64,000 bases of DNA from Lunularia cruciata (lineage: Eukaryota; Streptophyta; Marchantiopsida; Lunulariales; Lunulariaceae). The stretch is from contig OX419757.1 of assembly GCA_948567375.1 (NCBI GenBank), positions 23,368,732-23,432,731 of the forward strand, read 5' to 3'. Below the pieces are notes generated by a model. That model saw only the letters and a list, made by a program, of their open reading frames with translations. It searched no databases and had not been told where the DNA came from. The position numbers were made by a program, and so were the translations under genes. This document shows positions 56,250-64,000 of the stretch, in pieces. Every line of letters begins with the position of its first letter. The stretch's first letter is position 1.

Positions 56250-58535
56250 GGTTGAGAAAGTCAATAGAGAAATGGCAGTCCGGCCCTCTGATACCGGCCA
56301 TGAAGCAGCTCCCGCTTCCATCAGCTGCCCACGTTTTCACTCTCAAGGAGATGCGGAAAGCAACGGGCAATTTCAGCCAAGACAACCTCATAGGAGAAGG
56401 CGGATTTGGTCAAGTTTTCCGGGGCATGCTGAGTGATGGAAAGGTAGAGCTTATGATTTTCTTGGTCTCAGCTGTTATGGACACCTGATCTAGCAGATGC
56501 ACATGCCAAGAAACTTATTCTATCCCTATACCGACTGGATCTAACGTCTCCCGATGGTTGGGTATAGGTGGTTGCTGTGAAGCAGATGGATCCCGGGGCT
56601 TCAGCACGGCAAGGGACTCAAGGAGAAAGAGAGTTTCGGGTTGAGGTGGACATCTTGAGTCGCTTGAACCACCCTAATTTGGTTCGCTTGATAGGTTATT
56701 GTGCTGATCGAACACATCGATTATTAGTCTACGAATACATGGTCAATGGCAACCTTCAAGAACTTCTCCACGGTAACAGAACATCCAAATATCTGGTTTT
56801 GTTTTGTTTTGTTTTGTTGAAAGTTAGGATAGTTAATGATGAATGTTCTGCTTTAATATGTACAGGAGGATTTTAACATGGTAACGTTATTTCGCTCTGG
56901 TCAAACTGCACAAGCCTTTCCAGATTGTGTATAGATTGTGCTCGAGTAAAAAAGTCATCCCTTCATACATGTGTCCATAAACTCTTTAAACTCTTATCTT
57001 AATCTCCAAACGCAGGTGTTGTAAGAGTAAAATTGGAGTGGCATACGCGGTTGCGAATTGCGCTAGGAGCTGCCAGAGCTCTAGATTACTTACATACTGG
57101 TCAGGCAACCGGGAACCCCGTCATACATCGTGACTTTAAGTCGAGCAATGTTTTACTGGATGAAGACTTCAACGCAAAGGTGAGAACTATTCCACTTTGC
57201 ACTTCAGATCCAGAACGGGGTCCCTTATACCCTTGGGATAAAGTTTCCCTAAAACTGTTGCAGCTAGAGCACTACGCATTGGTTAGTACCTGGTGTCAAG
57301 AACGTAGAAAAAACAGGAAGGTTTTCTGTAAGCCGGCCAGTATAAGGACATATCCAATTATTATCATCCAGCACACTGAATATGTTTCTAAGAGTTCCAA
57401 TTTCTACTGATTTAACAGGTCTCTGATTTTGGTCTCGCCAAGCTCGTACCTTTTGGTGATAAGCATTACGTGAGCACGAGAGTGATCGGGACGTTTGGAT
57501 ATTTTGACCCTAAATATACTGCTGTAAGCTTCCTCTCTGTGCTGGATGTTTGACTTATTCCGCAATTCTGGAGTGCTAGATAGATATACACTATACTCTT
57601 AAAGAAACTTCGCCTAGAAATATCTGACGAGAATCTTTTGGTGACAGACTGGAAGGCTTACAGTGAAAAGCGATGTTTATGGCTTTGGAGTCGTCTGCTT
57701 GGAACTCCTCACTGGACGAAGGGCAGTGGATGCATCTTATACTTGTGGGAAAGAAAATCTCGTAGTCCGGGTAAGTACTTTTATGGACTGTATATTTATG
57801 CCTGCATTCTACGGCTAGTCAACCTTAAGAAGTGTAATGTAACATGTTGTAATGCCAATGATATTAAACTTTGTTGTTCTCCGCCGTTAGATGGTGAGCT
57901 TAAATATCACTTAAATCTGTCCTGTTTTTTAAGGAGGGGTATTCATGTCTACATTTTATGGTCAGTCATTTGGTTTAGCCAATAGCGACAGAATTGAGAT
58001 AAAAAAGGATCCTCGTACTATACTGCATAATGTTGTGCCAAGGCAACACATGTACTAATCCTTATCTGGAGCGAAATGTCGTCACTAAAATGCATGCCTC
58101 GCTTACCACACCATGTAACTGACAGATGTAGATATTCACTTTACTTGCTTTAAATGCCAGAGTCATGTCCGGTCATGCTGAAGACGGGTGCTGGATTGTC
58201 GGACTCAATAATGTTGTGACAAAGATGTTACACCCTGTTGTCTTCGGCGATCAACTGCGTTCAGATGCCGCCTATCTTTAATCTGAATAAATCTTTATCT
58301 GTTTTACTTGCAGGTAAGAGAAACACTAAAAAGCAAGAAGAAGCTGAAAAAGGTGGTAGATTCAGAAATTAGTCCCTTGACATACTCTTTTGAGAGTATG
58401 AAAAGATTTGCGGATCTTGCAGCCCGTTGCATACGAGATGAGGACAGTAAACGACCAACGATGACCGAGTGCGTTAAGGAGTTGGAAGATCTGTATACAC
58501 ACGGTAGATGTCTTGGCAAGTCTATAAGTATGTGA
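56250..58535 (+). CDS. Receptor-like cytoplasmic kinase, PBL28-like, six exons
   Basis: Exons: 56250-56443, 56568-56772, 57016-57179, 57419-57523, 57648-57770, 58314-58535; all introns are GT-AG and phases match. From the first in-frame ATG (56300) it encodes 320 residues. Motifs in order: VFTLKEM, glycine loop [18 protein letters not shown] (ATP lysine), [30 protein letters not shown] catalytic loop, [51 protein letters not shown]. Such kinases relay signals from surface receptors at the plasma membrane; the closest relative I know is Arabidopsis PBL28. The APE Glu is Lys. The frame is open upstream to about 56196 without ATG and a good acceptor (ATACAG) precedes 56250, so a 5' exon is probably missing. 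Intron 2 holds a (GTTTT)4 run. Confidence 0.88.
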
Positions 58536-59809
58536 GCAAAGGTGCTTCGCATTTAACGGTAAACGTCATGAAGAGATGTGACATCTACTGGATGAGGGTA
58601 GTGTCTACTCAATGATTCCAGTTATCCCGGCCTCGTCACATCTTTTCGATGTATTCTTGAGCAACCAACAGCTGGTCTTCTGCTGATAGACTCCGTGACG
58701 CTTTAGGAGTCATTTTCCTTGATGGAACCTGTAATATGTCGGGGATATACGACATACTTATCCCCAACCCTGATTCCATTTTGTACAACCATGTAGAACT
58801 CTCTCATCGTAAACGTCGTCTGATCGGTCTTACATGGGCGCCGAGTAACACCCATTAAGAAATACCACCTGACATGAACAATAGGTGCCAATCCATTCTG
58901 GGACTAAGTCGCTGACGTCTGGAGAAACCCCATCCCTTGTTGTCGAGCTTTATTGCGTGGGATCACGTGAATGTCCTTTAGCGAAAGAGGGTGTCGAGCT
59001 GAAAAAAGACATTGGCAGACGCCTTCATAAAATAATACTGACCCAAACCGCCAAAGGGGTTGGATAAGTTGGATTACGTCCGAAGTGTCCAGTAGACTCT
59101 CATGATGCTTGTTAGAGCTGATTTTGTCGATTGCCATGTACAGAATAGATTATCACCGGGACAATAATCATGGAAATGTTCTGGCTGCAGTACTCTCCTG
59201 GTTCCACCGAGAAATTTAATTCCGTGTTGTATTCTATCTTGTTCGGTCTCATTAAATGCTGCAATATTCTTTTAGTGTGCCTCGGAGATGTACAGCATGC
59301 TACATGAAATAAATGTGCTGTGAACTTCGCGATTCTCATGACAATTCGATACCGATTGTTACAAAGGACCACGTCCAGTGTTTCGAGGGTTCCTCCGGGG
59401 TTTGCCCCCCTTCGGGCTTCACCTCGGTCAGTGCGCTCTTGTACTGGGCTTTCTCTGCCGCCCTCGTGCTACTCAGTTTCTCGGGTGGGGAAAGGAAAAG
59501 GGGGGACGTATTCTAGTTTCTACGACAAACATCTATGTGTCTTCTCGTTTACAACGCTAGATACCGAACAAGCTTCCTGTTTAAGCTAATTGTGTATGTC
59601 ATTTGGCTAAAAGTAGTCCAAAGTACGAAAATAAGTAACCCGATACTTGAATGACTTATCGGTTTGTAGCATCTGAATGCAGGGCATAATCCTCTGACTA
59701 TTTGTTGGCAGACCAATGGTATTAATTGTTATGTACTGTTGATAGCAGAAATTGAGCAAGGTTAGGAAGATAGTCTAGTTGAGCAAAGGACACAGAATGA
59801 TATTGGATG
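58536..59809. other. 3' flank of the kinase; GC-rich patch, no gene assigned
   Basis: No coding region supported. 59380-59520 is the most GC-rich stretch noticed, with C- and G-runs (GTTTGCCCCCCTTCGGGC, GGAAAAGGGGGGACG). It is open in two plus-strand frames at once, which is a composition effect. It might be a LINE 3' tail, unproven. Confidence 0.35.
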
Positions 59810-60720
59810 AGAGATGGTATTGAAAGCACTGGAAACATTGACTTGGATCATCACCCAATTTAGATGATAACTGCTTTGCAGACCTGTAAAGTGATAATTA
59901 CAAATTGATGGACAAACAAGAAGGAAGAAAAAGATTGTCACTTTTGTAAGCAAACAATGTAAGAAACCAAATGCAAAAAGATATCTCCAATGGCAATCGG
60001 GTACACACTTGAGATCTCATTGTAAGGGCTAGTAGACAAGAAGCTCCAAACAAACAAGTTGCTCCAAGGGGCACATGGCTTTAGGCAATGCATTGACATA
60101 AAGCAAAGAGGAGGAAAATCTAAATTTGGTGCATTTGGGTAGAGGTGATCCAATAGGTGCTCTAAACCAACCCTAATGGCACATGTCACAACCTTCCGCC
60201 TTAGAGTATGGGCCAAGCAAAACTTTATCAATTGTAACTACTCATCTAGTTGATAATCATGGAGGAACAAAGGAACCTACCTAGTGGTGGGTGGATGTAA
60301 ATTCTATAAGTTAAGTAAATTATCAAAGAATAAATTATAGTTGATAAATTGTCAAAGGAGAAGAGCATTGGTGCTACTTATTTGTACTCCTCTACCTAAT
60401 CTATTATGAAGGATAGATGGAGACAATGATGTTATGGAAGTAAGGGATAGGGTTGTGGTGACTTTGCAATCCGCCTGGTTATGACTTGGGTCCTAATGGT
60501 GTACTCCTCTTGGAGGGTTACACAATCTCCTCTCAAGAACTTATGATCATCTAGAGTGAATCTCTCAATGTCCCAAAGCATCTCCATAGGCCGGAAGGAG
60601 TAATATCCGTTGAGGAAAGAGTACCAACAAAATCCAAGTGGAAACATCTCCCTTATGGTCATCAGCCAAAATAGCACCTAGTATGAAGAGGAGTGTTCAA
60701 GAAATGTTAACTCAAGATAT
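59810..60720 (+). repeat. Repeat family B, uninterrupted copy with one satellite-like monomer
   Basis: 59810-59940 resembles a monomer of the 129-bp satellite. 59940-60400 matches 41004-41500, and 60410-60700 matches 46690-46990. It therefore shows the order of the locus before the copia insertion. Confidence 0.65.
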
Positions 60721-62935
60721 ATTTAAGTTTACATGAGTACATAGTAGAATTATCTTAACTCATGATGTGAATGCAGTTCATTTACTGTCCACTTCCTTCT
60801 TGCCTCAAGGTATAGTATAAGGAATCAAATATATACATTATTTTGTATTCTTGTTCTTTGCAATTAATAATATTTATTATATTTGTTTGTTATAATTTGC
60901 AGGTTCATTGAATTCAGTTTTATTTTCTCTATAAAATGCATTTCTTCCTAATGAAGTATATATCACATCTATATTTATTACCCATAGAGAACATTAAGTT
61001 ATGCAATACCGAAAAAGAGGAAGAAGAAGGATGCTATGGAACTTTTACCTCGATATCTGAAATAATGAAGACTAGGATATAAAAAGATTTTGATCTGAAT
61101 TTGTGACTAGTCTTGAGTCTTCGGATTCTTGTTTATATTTGTCTATATATATTTTTAATTTCAAAATAAATTGTATGATTATTATAAATTCTAGGACGTA
61201 AATTATTGGTTTCAACGTATGTTGAATAACTCGCATAAAATTTTCTGAAATAAATAAATTCCCATAAATAATTACTAATATAATAAGGCAAAGAAATAGA
61301 TCATTGACGGACAAGCTTTGGCAAGATGCCTATACGTAAGGCAAGCCGAACGACTGTTAACTTGAAGTTGCACAAATATCTTTGTTATCTCACGACTTGA
61401 CATGCTAGCTATGACGTGACTTGTCATTCACGATATTTTAGGTGATTGATTTGACGTACGTCTCAAGTGGGCTGACTAATGTACATCACCCCGGTGTGGT
61501 GTATATATCTTGTCGTCTATAACTGATGGCCGTGCCGGCCATGATATCAAGAGCCTTATCCACCTCATTCACGTTGCGATCCCGGTCTGTTAATATAATG
61601 TACCTTTAGTACCTAAACCGGAGATAATAATATTTAGTTCTTTCTTGAATGCATTAAAATTGCAAAGTATGTTGACACAAGTACCTCTTAAAACCAGGCA
61701 AATCGTGTTGGGCAGGGCATCGCCTCAACCTTATCTAGATGCTTGTCTGGAAACTTTACCGTGCAGTTACGAATGTAAAGTTCAATGTCACAAATATTGA
61801 ACTTGTGAGGTTGACTTATAAAGTCTGTGAGCATATATTGCATCGACAGCACAAACATTTGCCTCTTGGTCCTCTTTATGCCGTAATGCATACATCTTTA
61901 TATGCTCAGAGAACCTTCGGACCGCATTGGAATCAAAAGCTATTAGCATGTACTCTATTTGCATTGCATTTCTTGCCTGCAAGGTGTAGATTTCCAATTT
62001 CATTTCTTTCTTGCCTCTCCTGCAACTCTATTGGACATTCCATATTTTCTACCTCAATTCCAGAGTGGGTTGCAACCCTCGCAGAATACCTCGTGCGGTG
62101 AACTACCGTGATGGAAGGCTATCGAAACATGTAGCCTGCTTGTCGTGGAAGTAACATTTCCTTGATTTCAGCAACAACCGTCTTTGAAAATGATTTCGTT
62201 TTGCCGAGCGAGTATCATTTGCAAATTTAATAATTAGTAGTCCTTTTGCATGCGATCCTCTCATCCTCATCCTGCAACTGCGGGATACTCTTGACTCACG
62301 CTGAGTATGAGATAGCAAGTAGGCGATTAGTGGTTTAGAAATCGGGGGTTAGTTCGACTTTGTAGTTGACATCCAGAATAGAAGAAAGCAGCCGGCCAAA
62401 TTTCATTTGCAGTTTTGTACTTTTCGAGACTAAATCCAAGGGTACCCGCATGGATGGTTACTGTGCTGTGAGGAACTGTAGAGTAACATTCTGATTTACC
62501 TCAGCAGCTAAAACATTGGAATTTACACAGAACACAGACAACTGGAACTACGAGGCAGCCAGCCTCACCTTTACTGCAGATATGGACATCGCCGCTGCGT
62601 TTTGAACCTCGGTTTGATTCCTTGCAGTTGGACGAAACGAGTAATCGTGAAAGTGCATCGAGTAATTTGATTTCACTTGATCAAATGTGAGCTGTAGTTC
62701 ATTACAACTTTACGGTACAGATTTCGGGGTTGAGAGAGTACAAATTCACTGTCAGGAGTCAATTCAGAGTGTACTCGTTATTTTAGTCAGGGAGGAGATC
62801 AGAAAGCAACAGCCGTGAAGAAGGCTGGCGGATTGCCGCGTTTGTGAGGACGATTCGGAAGCGTTAGGCTTTCGAGAGGAGGAGAAGTTCGAGAGACGCG
62901 GATAAATTTCAAGATCAGTGGGTTAGCTTTGGAAG
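60721..62935. other. Unassigned sequence, AT-rich then more balanced; no supported gene
   Basis: 60721-61310 is AT-rich. 61310-62900 is more balanced and may be genic, but no exon or motif could be supported. The 120-codon plus frame at 61739-62101 and the minus frames over it have no recognisable domain. Confidence 0.35.
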
Positions 62936-63600
62936 GGAGATGAAGTATAAGGAAAAGGTGACCGCGGAGAAAACAAGAAGACGAGAAGACCTCATCGAGC
63001 CGTACAAAGATAATCCATAAGATAAAGCCATTCAAGAATAGGAGGTAAAATGTTGGGCTAAGTCCAAATACAATAGGGATGAGAAATCTGCAGTAGTGGA
63101 AAGGAACTCGCGCGTAGAAAACACAAAGGATAGAAAATCCCATCAAGCCTTACAAGTGTAAAACAAAAGAGGTAAAATGGGCTTAAGTTCTAATAGTATT
63201 GATACGAGAAATCTGGCTTATTGCATCTAGGATTTTCGAGCCCGCAAGTGGGATAGTATCCAAACTATTGTAATATAAGATGAATCACCTAATATGATTG
63301 CTTTCCTATGGATTGCACACATCAATGTAAAGTAAATATGTTATAAAGTAGGAGAATGAGAGTGGTCCCTCTAACTTATAATATGAATCGATCTTGGGCA
63401 GTACTCTACAAATGGATCAAATGCAATTGCATCATATAATTCCAAGGCCAAAGGAACAAAGGGGTGACCTTGTTGCATACCCCTATACTTGGAGATTTTG
63501 GAGATTTTGTGTGAAACATCACAGCTTTGCTTGCCATCCATCTAGGAGAGATACTAGAATCTGCAATACTAGTGGTTTCAATAATAGAAAGCTTAGATAT
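62936..63600 (-). repeat. LADD LINE family 3' fragment with duplicated tail
   Basis: Left edge GGTGACCGCGGAG (about 62948) matches the 3' end word of the family. The following sequence (GTACAA, GGTAAAATGTTGGGCTAAG, GAGAAATCTG) matches 24855-24970, and 63390-63500 (CCAAGGCCAAAGGAACAAAG) matches about 25230-25290. The tail section is repeated a second time at about 63088-63215. Confidence 0.65.
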
Positions 63601-64000
63601 TAATGATATTCTGTTCATACATTTTTATATAGGTACTTGTAAAATGCAGAAGACTTCAAAACTGAATCCAGCGGTTTAGGTGTGGAAAATCAGGAATTGC
63701 ATTCAAGTATCCAAGAATTAATGAAATTAAACGAACAAAGCATCCATGAGAACAAGAGAGAAGACAAGATGAAAAATCAGGAATTGCATTCAATTTTTAA
63801 AGAATTAAGGGAAATCAAGTGAATTAAGCGTCTATGCAAAGGAAAGTGGAAAGGAAGGAGAGCATACCCGGTGTACAAGTTAACATAGTGACAATGATGA
63901 CAAACTATCTACATGTGACATCTAATTGAGAGGTTTGAAACATAATACACTAAATGTGTTTTAATATTCATGGTGAAAGCTAGAATCCACTCCAATTTGA
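63601..64000. other. Window end: short direct repeat, no gene
   Basis: AAAATCAGGAATTGCATTCAA occurs at about 63685 and again at about 63773, each followed by AAGAATTAA-like sequence. Nothing else is recognised. Confidence 0.5.

Noticed and set aside
59313-59589. Overlapping plus frames of 60-89 codons in the GC-rich patch
   Set aside because: Two frames are open at once and show no domain; open because of low stop density in GC-rich DNA.
61739-62101. 120-codon plus-strand frame
   Set aside because: No domain, no splice or start context, and minus-strand frames overlap. Coding status is undecided, so not called.

Overview
This is nuclear DNA from a land plant with a large, repeat-rich genome. 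The evidence is plant-type LTR retrotransposons (a Ty1/copia element with an initiator-Met primer site, and Ty3/gypsy polyproteins), plant LINEs, and one spliced receptor-like cytoplasmic kinase gene of the PBL28 type. A gymnosperm or a seed-free vascular plant is my guess; the sequence does not settle it. There are no bacterial-style genes, operons, CRISPR arrays or RNA genes.

Layout. 1-6.9 kb holds three copies of an unfamiliar repeat, called here the 'CC unit' (coiled-coil unit). The middle copy (1779-5349, minus) is complete: TGTG...CACA ends, a perfect 5-bp target duplication (GCTGC), no LTR pair, and an 850-codon frame broken only by stops. A fourth, complete copy lies at 29.2-33.0 kb. 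6.9-8.4 kb is the 3' part of a degenerate Ty3/gypsy element, cut by a second gypsy element (8.4-16.36 kb) whose integrase ends in a PHD finger. 16.4-19.3 kb is a decayed gag-like relic. 19.7-23.3 kb is a LINE in one uninterrupted frame with six internal stops. 23.3-29.2 kb is AT-rich, with one inverted LINE tail fragment. 33.6-37 kb is a second LINE family whose reverse transcriptase has LADD at the catalytic site. 38.8-41.5 kb holds LINE and repeat fragments and a five-monomer 129-bp satellite. 41.5-46.68 kb is a structurally complete but decayed Ty1/copia element inserted in a repeat whose empty paralogue is seen at about 60.4 kb. 47-52.2 kb is relics plus a 97-bp minisatellite. About 52.4-59.6 kb looks like a gene island, with the kinase (six exons, 56.25-58.54 kb) and three candidate upstream exons (53.47-54.24 kb) with compatible splice phases. 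59.8-64 kb is repeats and unassigned sequence.

The only confident host gene is the kinase. It probably acts in cytoplasmic signalling beneath a surface receptor. The rest is a record of nested transposition, largely decayed by changes that look like C-to-T transitions. The most interesting items are the CC unit, which may be a very long solo LTR carrying a large ORF or a new kind of element, and the integrase-PHD fusion. The LADD LINE and the kinase's altered APE motif are secondary.
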